NCBI RefSeq assembly: GCF_000378045.1
Contig: NZ_KB899089.1
Location: 124,001 to 188,000, forward strand
Origin: Marinobacterium rhizophilum DSM 18822
GTDB lineage: Bacteria; Pseudomonadota; Gammaproteobacteria; Pseudomonadales; Balneatricaceae
Direction of reading: 5' to 3'
Length of the DNA stretch: 64,000 nucleotides
Shown here: piece by piece, positions 55,914 to 64,000 of the stretch
How positions within the stretch are numbered: position 1 is the stretch's first letter
Layout: every line of letters starts with the position of its first letter
Program-made: the position numbers and the translations under genes
The notes under the pieces: generated by a model
What the model was told of the DNA's origin: nothing
Seen by the model: only the letters and a program-made list of their open reading frames with translations
Database searches by the model: none

Positions 55914-56381
55914 TTGTCGCATCTATCCCGGGAAACCGGATGGATCAAGGCCGACGAGATCATCGGGCGATTGCGACAAATGAGTGCTGACGGTGCCAGC
56001 CGCAAAGATGTCAATCGCGAATATTACCAAGCTTATGCGGGACTGAACCGAGATGAAGTTCGGTACCTGGCGCGTCGCTGGCTGGAAAGCATGCTGGCGG
56101 TAGGGGCACAGCATTTCTTTAATGGTGCGGTCTTGTCCCGTCTTCGCATGCATGCTGCCAACGGGGTGGAACCGGTTTTCGTCTCTGGCTCTGCCTTCGA
56201 CCTGCTGGAGCCGCTGGCGGCTCACCTGAGAGTGCGGCGGTGCTGTCCGACGCCGCACCGACCGCGTCAGGCAATCGTGTTTGCACAAACTCTCCAGGAA
56301 AAGGGTAATGCTTGGCATTCCACAAACGGTCATCTTGGCCGGCTTGGGATTCTGGCTGCTGATCGCAGCTATCAACAATAG
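55914..56381 (+). pseudogene. Truncated HAD-IB phosphatase fragment
   Basis: The frame 55914-56234 resembles the middle of HAD-IB hydrolases: WIKADEIIGRLRQMSADGAS, then YYQAYAGLNRDEVRYLARRW, and motif II GVEPVFVSGSAFDLLEPLAA. The N-terminal nucleophile motif DxDGT is missing; the frame begins with a TTG inside what would be the middle of the protein. After LAAHLRV the similarity stops and the frame runs on as low-value sequence to 56381, overlapping the DUF2165 start. So both ends are lost and it cannot be a working phosphatase. Confidence 0.6.
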
Positions 56382-56787
56382 GGTTGATGCGACGACCAAC
56401 ATCGTCAATATTCGCGCCATGATAACGCTGGAGTTGCTACGCGAGGAGGAAATAAGGGGGCAAGGGCTGCTGGGGCGGGCTATTCCTGGTCATTGGGCGC
56501 CAACTCTGTTGCGCGGGATCGTCGCTATTCAGTTGCTGACCTCCGTTTCGCTTCTTATCGCTGCCGCATGGCGCCTATGGGCGCTGGTCGACCCGGCAGC
56601 CACGCCCATGGCTTCGCTGACGGCCAATGCCGCCTTGACTCTGTTTTCGGGTCTATGGCTCGGATTTCTTTGCGGTGGCTTGTGGTTCGGTTACTGGATC
56701 AAGCAAGGAGCCATTCAACTGGTGCATTTACTGCTGGCCTTGACCATTCTTGCCCTGCTGTTGGTGAATCTCCCCATGCAACATTAG
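56308..56787 (+). CDS. DUF2165 family small membrane protein
   Basis: A 159-residue protein with four hydrophobic segments, matching the DUF2165 layout (about 165 residues). The ATG at 56308 has AGGAAAAGG about 3-10 bp upstream. Landmarks are GFWLLIAAINNRVDATTNI near the start, conserved in the family, and WLGFLCGGLWFGYWIKQGAI. It is an inner-membrane protein of unknown function. It overlaps the tail of the HAD remnant frame. Confidence 0.78.
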   Translation: MLGIPQTVILAGLGFWLLIAAINNRVDATTNIVNIRAMITLELLREEEIRGQGLLGRAIPGHWAPTLLRGIVAIQLLTSVSLLIAAAWRLWALVDPAATPMASLTANAALTLFSGLWLGFLCGGLWFGYWIKQGAIQLVHLLLALTILALLLVNLPMQH

Positions 56788-56994
56788 AGGCTGTGGGAGG
56801 TCGTCATAACCGGCGGCGACTGGCTTCTGAGCACGATGTTGATGGGCGGTTCAGGCCCTGCTGTCCTGGGCCGGTGTCGATAGATGCGGCAGCAGCGCCC
56901 CGTTGCGAATGGTTTGGCTCCAAAGCCAAAGCTTCGCGGCGGGGAAGTGCCCGTAAGTTTGGGTACGCCGCTGCTACGATCACCTTTCCAACGC

Positions 56995-59250
56995 TCAGCT
57001 CTTCACCACATCGACGAAGTAATGGTCCTCGCCGTCGACCTTCTCGCGCACGAGGCCATGTACGTCGGTCTCGAAACCCGGGAAGCGGCCATTGAAGTCA
57101 CGCACGAACTGCAGGTAGCTGACGATGATCTTGTTGTAGCACTCGCCCGGAATCAGCAATGGAATCCCGGGCGGATAGGGCGTGACCAGCATGGCGGTAA
57201 TGCGGCCTTCAAGATCGTCAATCGCCACACGCTCAACCTGACGGTGCGCCATCTTGGCCCAGGCATCGGCCGGGGTCATGGCCGGCTGAATCTTGGACAG
57301 GTACATGTCGGTGGTGATACGTGCCACATCGTACTGACGGTAGACATCGTGAATATCGCTGCAGAGGTCGCGCAGACCCACGCGTTCGTAGCGGGGAAAG
57401 CGCTGCACGAATTCCGGCATCACGCGCCACAGCGGCTCGTTGTTGTCGAAATCATCCTTGAACTGCTGCAGCTCGGTCACCATGGAGTTCCAGCGCCCCT
57501 TGGTGATACCGATGGTAAACATGATGAAGAACGAATAGAGCCCGGTCTTCTCGATAATAATGCCATGCTCGGCCAGATACTTGCTGACGATCGCAGCCGG
57601 AATGCCGACGTCATCGAAGCTGCCGTCGACATCCAGTCCCGGCGTGATGATGGTGGCCTTGATGGGGTCCAGCATGTTGAAACCGGACTCGATTTCACCA
57701 AAGCCGTGCCAGCGGTCGCCAGAGTGAATAACCCAGTCATCGCGATCGCCCATACCCTCATCGGTCAGGTTGTCCGGCCCCCAGACCTTGAACCACCAGT
57801 CATCGGCACCAAACTCGTCATCCACCTTGCGCATGGCACGGCGGAAATCCAGCGCTTCCAGAATGGACTCTTCCACCAGCGCGGTGCCCCCCGGAGCCTC
57901 CATCATCGCGGCCGCCACGTCGCAGGACGCGATAATGGCGTACTGCGGACTGGTCGACGAGTGCATCAGGTAGGACTCGTTGAAGCGGTGCGTATCGAGT
58001 TTGCGGCTCTTGCTGTCCTGCACCAGGATCTGCGACGCTTGGGACAGGCCTGCCAGCAGCTTGTGGGTCGACTGTGTCGCAAACACCAGGGTGTCGTCCG
58101 AGCGCGGCCGGCCCTGCCCAATGGCGTGCATGTCACGGTAGAAACTGTGGAAGGCGGCATGGGGCAGCCAGGCTTCGTCAAAGTGCAGCGTATCGATGGT
58201 ACTGCCCAGCATGTCCTTGATGGTTTCGACGTTGTAGAGCACACCGTCGTACGTGCTTTGCGTAATGGTCAGGATACGCGGTTTCTTGTTGGCCGCATTG
58301 CGGGCAAAGGGGTTGTCTGCAATTTTCTGGCGAATGGTCGCCGGGTCGAATTCACTCTTGGGAATCGGGCCAATGATGCCGTAATGATTGCGGGTCGGCA
58401 TCAAAAACACCGGAATCGCACCGGTCATGATGATCGAATGCAGGATCGACTTGTGGCAGTTGCGGTCCACCACCACGATGTCGCCGGGGGCAACGGTGGA
58501 GTGCCAGACCACCTTGTTGGAGGTCGAGGTACCGTTGGTCACGAAGAACAGGTGGTCGCAGCCAAAGATCCGGGCGGCATTGCGTTCACTGGCGGCCACC
58601 GGCCCCGTGTGATCCAGCAGCTGGCCCAGCTCGTCCACGGCATTGCAGACATCGGCACGCAGCAGGTTCTCGCCAAAGAACTGATGGAACATCTGTCCGA
58701 CCGGACTTTTCAGGAACGCCACGCCACCGGAATGACCCGGACAATGCCAGGAGTAGGAACTGTCACTGGCGTAATCCATCAGCGCATCAAAGAATGGTGG
58801 TGCCAGAGAATCCAGGTACTTCTTGGCTTCACGTATGATATGCCGCGCCACGAACTCGGGCGTATCTTCGAACATGTGAATAAAGCCGTGTAGCTCGCGC
58901 AGAATCTCGTTGGGAATATGGCGCGACGTGCGGGTTTCGCCGTACAGGAAAATGGGAATATCGGAATTGCGCTTGCGCACTTCCCGGATAAAGCCACGGA
59001 TACCCGCCAGCGCCTTTTCCACATCGGCATCACTGCCATCGCCGAACTCTTCATCGTCGATCGACACGATAAAACTGGAGGCACGACTGGCTTGCTGCGC
59101 AAAGGCGGTGAGGTCGCCGTAACTGGTGAAGCCGATGACCTCTAAGCCTTCCTGGCCAATGGCTTCAGCCAGGTCGCGAATGCCGGAACCCGAGATATTT
59201 TCAGAACGAAAGTCTTCATCAATGATGACTACAGGAAAGCGAAATTTCAT
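56995..59250 (-). CDS. PLP-dependent lysine/arginine/ornithine decarboxylase (LdcA-like)
   Basis: A 751-residue fold-type-I basic amino acid decarboxylase, the same length as P. aeruginosa LdcA. Response-regulator-like wing domain at the N-terminus (FPVVIIDEDFRSENISGSG). The large PLP domain has the Schiff-base lysine in FATQSTHKLLAGLSQASQ, LHFDEAWLPHAAFH with the cofactor Asp, and PGHSGGVAFLKSPVG. The ATG at 59250 (MKFRFPVVIIDED) is chosen by alignment; a frame opening at 59337 has no support. Lysine versus arginine specificity cannot be fixed from the sequence; cadaverine or agmatine formation links to acid tolerance and polyamines. Confidence 0.92.
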   Translation of the reverse strand: MKFRFPVVIIDEDFRSENISGSGIRDLAEAIGQEGLEVIGFTSYGDLTAFAQQASRASSFIVSIDDEEFGDGSDADVEKALAGIRGFIREVRKRNSDIPIFLYGETRTSRHIPNEILRELHGFIHMFEDTPEFVARHIIREAKKYLDSLAPPFFDALMDYASDSSYSWHCPGHSGGVAFLKSPVGQMFHQFFGENLLRADVCNAVDELGQLLDHTGPVAASERNAARIFGCDHLFFVTNGTSTSNKVVWHSTVAPGDIVVVDRNCHKSILHSIIMTGAIPVFLMPTRNHYGIIGPIPKSEFDPATIRQKIADNPFARNAANKKPRILTITQSTYDGVLYNVETIKDMLGSTIDTLHFDEAWLPHAAFHSFYRDMHAIGQGRPRSDDTLVFATQSTHKLLAGLSQASQILVQDSKSRKLDTHRFNESYLMHSSTSPQYAIIASCDVAAAMMEAPGGTALVEESILEALDFRRAMRKVDDEFGADDWWFKVWGPDNLTDEGMGDRDDWVIHSGDRWHGFGEIESGFNMLDPIKATIITPGLDVDGSFDDVGIPAAIVSKYLAEHGIIIEKTGLYSFFIMFTIGITKGRWNSMVTELQQFKDDFDNNEPLWRVMPEFVQRFPRYERVGLRDLCSDIHDVYRQYDVARITTDMYLSKIQPAMTPADAWAKMAHRQVERVAIDDLEGRITAMLVTPYPPGIPLLIPGECYNKIIVSYLQFVRDFNGRFPGFETDVHGLVREKVDGEDHYFVDVVKS

Positions 59251-59814
59251 GTGGGGCCAGTCACTCAGTAATAACAGATGAGTATGGGAAGCGCGCGGTA
59301 CTGCTGCACGAACGACTCGGTCATGCCAGCGCACCATTCACACCACAGAATCAGCCGATGCCAGCGCATGTGACGCCCCCGGATATTTCTGCGAAAACGC
59401 TCAAAACATCATAGCAGCGCTGCCTACGCCTTACGACAGACCCTGCATTGGAAACCCTGTCGCAGGGCAGTAATTTTACCAGATTGATATCCATGTGATA
59501 GCAGATAATACAATCTGCTAGAATCGCTCCCCCGCAACGGCATTCAGACCAGGCTGCGGCCGTCCTGGCACCGAAAACCTGTGCCAGGGCTACACTAGTA
59601 ACCCAGCAATTAAACAGGCGTCGTTGTCGGTTTGATCGTCGCCCTTGAAAACCGGACGCAATGTTGCGCCCCCTTGGATTTCAAGGGCCAGGCCATCCGT
59701 TTCAATGACAGGCCCGATGATGCCTTCATGCATCATGCAGCAATGAACGATATTTTTCATACCCGCTTAAGTTAAGGCGACGCTGTTGGACGAATTTCAG
59801 GAAAATCTATCGGC
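59251..59814. promoter_or_regulatory. Divergent control region with palindrome and repeated hairpin
   Basis: About 560 bp between the decarboxylase and the ABC-like gene. A perfect palindrome with 8-bp arms, TAGCAGAT (59499-59506) and ATCTGCTA (59513-59520), is separated by AATACA and looks like a regulator-binding site. Downstream is an inverted repeat, GCCCTTGAAA (59641-59650) and TTTCAAGGGC (59679-59688), with the same arms as the one between mrpF and mrpG and a nested CGCAA/TTGCG pair. No gene is seen. Confidence 0.55.
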
Positions 59815-62800
59815 ATGAAGCGGCGACAAGGCCCATCCAGCCCCCCTCCGGATCGGTTAGAGCCCACACTGCTGAGCTTTATCTGGCGATACAGCTCCCG
59901 GCATCAGATCGCGCTGCTGGCCATTACGCTGCTGTCCTTTCCGATCCTCTATGCCAGCCTGGAACTGCCCAAGCGAATCCTCAACGATGCCATTGGCGGC
60001 ACCGACTTCCCGTACCTGATCCTGGGCGTTGAATTCGAACAACTGCACTTGCTGCTGCTGCTCAGTTTCGCCTTTCTGCTCACGGTATTGTGCAGCGGCC
60101 TGATCAAGATGCGGCTGAATATCTACAAGGGTATCGTTGGCGAGCGCCTGCTGCGACGCCTGCGCTACCGCTTGATCGGCCAGGTGATGCGTTTTCCCGT
60201 TGCCCGTTTCAGGCGCACCTCCCAGGGTGAAGTAGTGTCCATGGTCACGGCCGAGGTGGAGCCCCTCAGTGGCATCATGGGTGACGCCCTGGCGCTGCCG
60301 CTGTTCCAGGCCGGGCAGATGCTCACCATTCTGACGTTCCTGTTTATCCAGAACCCCTGGTTTGGCCTTGCCGCCGTGGCGCTGGTACCGCTGCAGGCCA
60401 TTATTACGCCGCTGCTGCAGAGGCGCATCAACCGGCTGCACCGCGAACGGGTACGCCGGGTACGCAAGCTGTCGGAGCTGATCGGGGAATGCGTGCAGGG
60501 ACTCGATGACCTGCGCAGCAACGGCGGCACCCCCTACGCACTGGCGATATTCAGTCACCGTCTGGGCGGCATATTCCAGGTCCGGGGGGATATCTTCCGC
60601 AAGAAGTTCTTCATGAAGTTTCTTAACAACTTCATCAACAATCTGCCGCCTTTTTTGTTCTATGCGGTGGGTGGCTACCTGGTCATTCAGGGGTCGCTGT
60701 CCATCGGGGCACTGGTCGCGGCCATCACGGCCTACAAGGACATCGTCACACCCTGGCGTGAACTGCTCAATTACATCAGCCAGATTCAGGAAACCAGCGA
60801 CCGTTACAAGAGCCTGCGCGACCAGTTCCAGCCCGACGACATTCTCGACGCCGGGCTGTTCGAGGAACAGCAAGAGGCATTGCCACGTCTCAACGGCCCG
60901 ATCAGCTTTGATCGGGTCAGCGTCACCGACCCCAACGGTAGCCGAATACTGTCAGACATCAGCCTGCAGATCCCCCCCGGCGCCACAGTGGCGATCCAGA
61001 GCAACAACAGCACAGTACGCAAAGCCTTATCCCAGGTGCTGTCCCGCAGCGTCAGCCTGTCGTCCGGTGAGGTGACGATCAGCGGACACAAGCTGTGCCA
61101 GCTGAACCAGGCCATCATCTCGGCGCGGATCGGCATCGCCTCCTCAACCCCCTACCTGTTCAATGCCTCGGTGGGGGAAAACGTCTATATGCCGCTGCGG
61201 CGCAACCCCCGCGTCAACCTCAGCAGCAGCGAGCTGGACGACCCCGAGCTGCTGGAGGCCCTGGCCTCCGGTAACAGTACCTATCCGGTCAATGCCGAAT
61301 GGCTGGATCTGAATATTGCCGGTTTCAGCAAGCTGGACGAACTGAATCAGTGGTGGCTGATGATTGTCGATGCCATGGGCAGCGAGGACTATCTGTCACA
61401 GCGCGCCCTGGATGCCCGCTTTGAGCCCTCCGACCGGCCCTCTCTGGCGGCCAAGATAATTGAGCTTCGTCCCCGGCTGGCGCGCCGGCTGGCAGCGGAA
61501 AACCTGACCCGCTTTATTCACCCCTTCACGCGCCAGGCCCTGAACCCAAGCCTGACACTGACGGAAAACCTGCTGTTTGCAATCCATATCCATTCCAGCC
61601 GGGACGAGCAGGCGGCCACCACCAGCCAGCTGATCAAGCGCTTCAACGCCGCAGGGTTTGGGCCGGAGCTGGAGCATTTCGCTCACAGCATGCTGGACAC
61701 GCTGGTGAATACCTTTGCCGCCATCGGCCCCAACCATCCGATTTTCAAGCGCCTGGGCGGGCTGACCCCCGAAACCTACGCGGCCCTGCAGGATGTGCAG
61801 CAAAAACAGCACAGCGGCCGCGCGCTGACGGCCGTCGAATCCGAACTGCGCCTGACGCTTCCCTTTATGATCACCGCCGAGCAACTGGACATGCCACTGC
61901 CCAGCGGCATCAGCACCGCCGTGCTTCGAATGCGCGAGGCCTGCGTTCCGCTGCACGAAGCGCTGTTCCAGAGCCGCTACCGGCCGCTGGATGAACAGCG
62001 CATCAACCCCGGCATCAGCGTGCTGGAGAACCTGATTTTCGGCAAGCTCGCCCGCGCCGGTGAAACCAACGAACGCAGCATTCGCAGCATCATTGCCGAA
62101 GAGCTGCTGCAGGCCGAATTGCACGGCCCGCTGTCCATGCTGATCCGCAGCATTCCGGTGGGGCTTGGCGGCACCGAAGTGCCGCCCATCGCACAGGAGC
62201 GCTTTGCCTTCCTGCGCGCCACCATAAAAAAACCGGACATCCTGGTGCTGGACCAGGCCCTGGCAAGCCATTCCGTTGCCCAGCGCAGTGAGGCACTGCG
62301 CAAGATCCGGCACCTGCTGCCCGAGGCCACCATCATTGTACTGGAGCCAACCATTAGCGATAGCGAACAGTTTGACTTGACCATCCAGCTCGAAGACGGC
62401 CGTGTCCCTGTCGATGGCAGCCCCCGGGCGCCAACGGTCCCGACGCCGGAAACCATTGAAGACTTCGAGAGCAAGCGCAGTGTCATTGCCAGCACCGCGG
62501 CCTTTGCTAAATTGAACCCCGCCCAGGTACGCCTGCTGGCCTATGCATCAAGCTGGGTACGGGTCGGTGCCGGTGAACACCTGTTCAGTCACGGCGATGT
62601 GCCCGACGGCGCCTATATCGTGGTCGACGGCCTGGCCGAGCTGCACTGGCCTGATGCATCTGCTGAAGACAAACCCATCAGCGAGGTCGGCCCGGGCCGC
62701 CTGATTGGCGACCTCTCCGTGATTATCGATCAGCCACGCAACATGAACCTGCAAGCGATCAAACCCGTGCTTGCCCTGCGTATCGAGCGTCGCGAGCTGC

Positions 62801-62913
62801 TGGAAATTATCGAAAACGATACCGTCGTGGCGATGAATCTGCTGCGTACCGTATCGGGACACCTGTTCGGCGCCGCCGAAACCATTCGCAACGAGCGCGC
62901 GCAAGAGCACTGA
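59815..62913 (+). CDS. ABC exporter-like membrane protein with degenerate ATPase motifs and C-terminal cNMP-binding domain
   Basis: A 1032-residue protein. The N-terminal ~330 residues form an ABC type-1 transmembrane domain (six helices; [19 protein letters not shown]). The ATPase-like part is degenerate: the Walker A position reads [17 protein letters not shown] (no GKS/T), the signature position reads [18 protein letters not shown], while the Walker B-like [14 protein letters not shown] is near 807. Three similar post-Q-loop motifs recur: [24 protein letters not shown] and [12 protein letters not shown]. The last ~125 residues are a cyclic-nucleotide-binding domain ([39 protein letters not shown]). 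It may respond to cAMP without pumping. Function unknown. Confidence 0.85.
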   Translation: MKRRQGPSSPPPDRLEPTLLSFIWRYSSRHQIALLAITLLSFPILYASLELPKRILNDAIGGTDFPYLILGVEFEQLHLLLLLSFAFLLTVLCSGLIKMRLNIYKGIVGERLLRRLRYRLIGQVMRFPVARFRRTSQGEVVSMVTAEVEPLSGIMGDALALPLFQAGQMLTILTFLFIQNPWFGLAAVALVPLQAIITPLLQRRINRLHRERVRRVRKLSELIGECVQGLDDLRSNGGTPYALAIFSHRLGGIFQVRGDIFRKKFFMKFLNNFINNLPPFLFYAVGGYLVIQGSLSIGALVAAITAYKDIVTPWRELLNYISQIQETSDRYKSLRDQFQPDDILDAGLFEEQQEALPRLNGPISFDRVSVTDPNGSRILSDISLQIPPGATVAIQSNNSTVRKALSQVLSRSVSLSSGEVTISGHKLCQLNQAIISARIGIASSTPYLFNASVGENVYMPLRRNPRVNLSSSELDDPELLEALASGNSTYPVNAEWLDLNIAGFSKLDELNQWWLMIVDAMGSEDYLSQRALDARFEPSDRPSLAAKIIELRPRLARRLAAENLTRFIHPFTRQALNPSLTLTENLLFAIHIHSSRDEQAATTSQLIKRFNAAGFGPELEHFAHSMLDTLVNTFAAIGPNHPIFKRLGGLTPETYAALQDVQQKQHSGRALTAVESELRLTLPFMITAEQLDMPLPSGISTAVLRMREACVPLHEALFQSRYRPLDEQRINPGISVLENLIFGKLARAGETNERSIRSIIAEELLQAELHGPLSMLIRSIPVGLGGTEVPPIAQERFAFLRATIKKPDILVLDQALASHSVAQRSEALRKIRHLLPEATIIVLEPTISDSEQFDLTIQLEDGRVPVDGSPRAPTVPTPETIEDFESKRSVIASTAAFAKLNPAQVRLLAYASSWVRVGAGEHLFSHGDVPDGAYIVVDGLAELHWPDASAEDKPISEVGPGRLIGDLSVIIDQPRNMNLQAIKPVLALRIERRELLEIIENDTVVAMNLLRTVSGHLFGAAETIRNERAQEH

Positions 62914-62923
62914 TGGCAAAACA

Positions 62924-64000
62924 ATGATCCAGCTTCGGCCGTACCAGCAGGAAGCCGTCGACGCGACGCTCAGGCATTTTCGCGCCGGTGATGAACCCGC
63001 CGTCATCGTGCTGCCCACCGGGGCCGGCAAGAGCCTGGTGATCGCGGAACTGGCACGTCTCGCACGCCGCCGTATTCTGGTACTGGCCCATGTGCGCGAA
63101 CTGGTGGAGCAGAATCACGCCAAGTACGCCGCCTTTGGCCTCAGCGCCGGCATTTTTTCGGCGGGACTCGGGCTGAAAGACACCGGGCATCAGGTCACCT
63201 TCGCCAGCGTGCAGTCGGTGACCCGCAACCTGGACCGGTTCCAAAATGCCTATTCCCTGCTCATCATCGACGAATGCCACCGGGTCAGCGACGGCGATGA
63301 CAGCCAGTATCAGCAGGTTATCACCGCCCTGCGCGCCCAGAACCCCCACCTCAAGGTACTGGGCCTGACCGCCACCCCCTACCGCCTGGGCCAGGGGTGG
63401 ATCTACCAGTACCACTATCGCGGTTTTGTGCGCAGCGAAGATGCCCGCCCGTTTCGGCACTGCATCTACGAGCTGCCGCTGTCGCAGCTGATCCGCGAGG
63501 GCTACCTTACGAAGCCCGAACTGGTGGATGCGAGCATCGCCCACTACGACTTTTCGGCGCTGCAGGCCAACGCCGCCGGCCACTACAGCGAAACGCAGCT
63601 CAACAGCCTGCTGAGCCGCTACCCGCGCGTGACCCAGGCGATCTGCGAGCAAATTCAGGCGCTCGCCGGCGAGCGCGCCGGCGTGATGATTTTCGCCGCC
63701 ACCATTCGGCACGCGCTGGAAATCACCGGCTACCTGCCCAGCGACTGCACCGCCCTGGTCACGGGCACGACCCCCGCAGCGGAGCGTGAAGCACTGATCA
63801 CCCGCTTCAAGGCACGCGAGCTCAAATACCTGGTGAACGTGGCCGTGCTGACCACCGGCTTTGATGCCCCCCACGTCGACCTGATCGCCATCCTGAGACC
63901 TACCCAGTCGGTCAGCCTCTACCAGCAAATCGTCGGCCGTGGCCTGCGCCTGGCGCCCGGCAAGACCGACTGCCTGGTAATCGACTATGCCGGCAACGGC
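62924..64000 (+). CDS. radD: SF2 DNA repair helicase RadD (YejH), 3' end outside window
   Basis: 359 codons are visible, open to the window end. It matches Rad[20 protein letters not shown], Walker [23 protein letters not shown] box [15 protein letters not shown], motif [22 protein letters not shown], and motif [17 protein letters not shown]. The start at 62924 is 10 bp after the ABC-like gene stop. RadD works with RecA and SSB in double-strand break repair. The missing part should carry the C-terminal zinc-finger-like region. Confidence 0.95.
   Translation, partial: MIQLRPYQQEAVDATLRHFRAGDEPAVIVLPTGAGKSLVIAELARLARRRILVLAHVRELVEQNHAKYAAFGLSAGIFSAGLGLKDTGHQVTFASVQSVTRNLDRFQNAYSLLIIDECHRVSDGDDSQYQQVITALRAQNPHLKVLGLTATPYRLGQGWIYQYHYRGFVRSEDARPFRHCIYELPLSQLIREGYLTKPELVDASIAHYDFSALQANAAGHYSETQLNSLLSRYPRVTQAICEQIQALAGERAGVMIFAATIRHALEITGYLPSDCTALVTGTTPAAEREALITRFKARELKYLVNVAVLTTGFDAPHVDLIAILRPTQSVSLYQQIVGRGLRLAPGKTDCLVIDYAGNG

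Noticed and set aside
56884-58893. Long open frame on the plus strand opposite the decarboxylase gene
   Set aside because: It is fully antisense to a gene with strong family match and itself resembles no protein; long antisense frames are common in GC-rich genes. The same holds for plus-strand frames opposite asmA, the GGDEF-EAL gene and the Rieske gene, and minus-strand frames opposite ilvI, ppk and hemB.
59499-59520. Palindrome as a CRP site
   Set aside because: The arms lack TGTGA/TCACA, so CRP binding is not supported despite the downstream cNMP-binding protein.

Overview
The window reads as a chromosome segment of a free-living marine gammaproteobacterium, most likely Oceanospirillales (Marinobacterium-like). 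This rests on gene content and is not proven: a fused MrpAB-type antiporter, a BCCT carrier beside a quaternary-amine Rieske oxygenase, asmA-mutY-yggX, hisBHAF, hemB, ppk, ilvIH, an ldcA-like decarboxylase and radD. Genes are dense and moderately GC-rich. No rRNA, CRISPR array or complete insertion sequence is visible. There is one tRNA gene.

Layout. 0-10 kb: the 3' part of an alkaline phosphatase; a periplasmic-binding lipoprotein paired with a membrane class III cyclase; an AT-rich gap holding a dense DnaA-box cluster; an NYN/OST-HTH protein; an MFS carrier; a DUF3015-DUF4105 pair. 10-13.8 kb: a 3-hydroxybutyrate oligomer hydrolase, an AraC/GyrI regulator, and tRNA-Phe with tandem repeats containing its 3' end and terminator. 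13.9-19.8 kb: the Mrp Na+/H+ antiporter operon. 19.9-23.6 kb: asmA-mutY-yggX. 23.8-26.7 kb: hisB, a 28-codon micro-ORF, hisH, hisA, hisF. 26.8-29.9 kb: a PhnD-like binding protein overlapping a GGDEF-EAL enzyme. 30-33.5 kb: hemB and ppk. 33.8-37 kb: a polar amino-acid ABC transporter whose first permease gene has an in-frame TGA. 37.5-45.3 kb: rubredoxin/reductase fusion, aldehyde dehydrogenase and Rieske oxygenase, divergent from a BCCT carrier and a LysR regulator; this looks like a catabolic unit for carnitine, betaine or a related compound. 46-48.4 kb: ilvIH. 48.5-50.7 kb: a MocR-type regulator lacking the PLP lysine, divergent from a PPOX-family flavoprotein.

50.7-56.8 kb is the least ordinary part. 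An inverted-repeat element is followed by the tail of a second PPOX gene. Then comes a co-oriented minus-strand cluster: secreted paralogue A, a Fe(II)/2-oxoglutarate dioxygenase broken at a G9 tract, cytosolic paralogue B, a DHA2 exporter and a MerR regulator. A 15-bp motif recurs three times in its control regions. I do not recognise the A/B protein family. A truncated HAD phosphatase and a DUF2165 membrane protein lie beyond it. The window ends with an LdcA-like decarboxylase, a large ABC-like protein with degenerate ATPase motifs and a cyclic-nucleotide-binding tail, and the start of radD.

A theme links separate loci: two periplasmic binding proteins are each paired with a membrane nucleotide-signalling enzyme (class III cyclase; GGDEF-EAL), and a cNMP-binding ABC-like protein lies in the same window.
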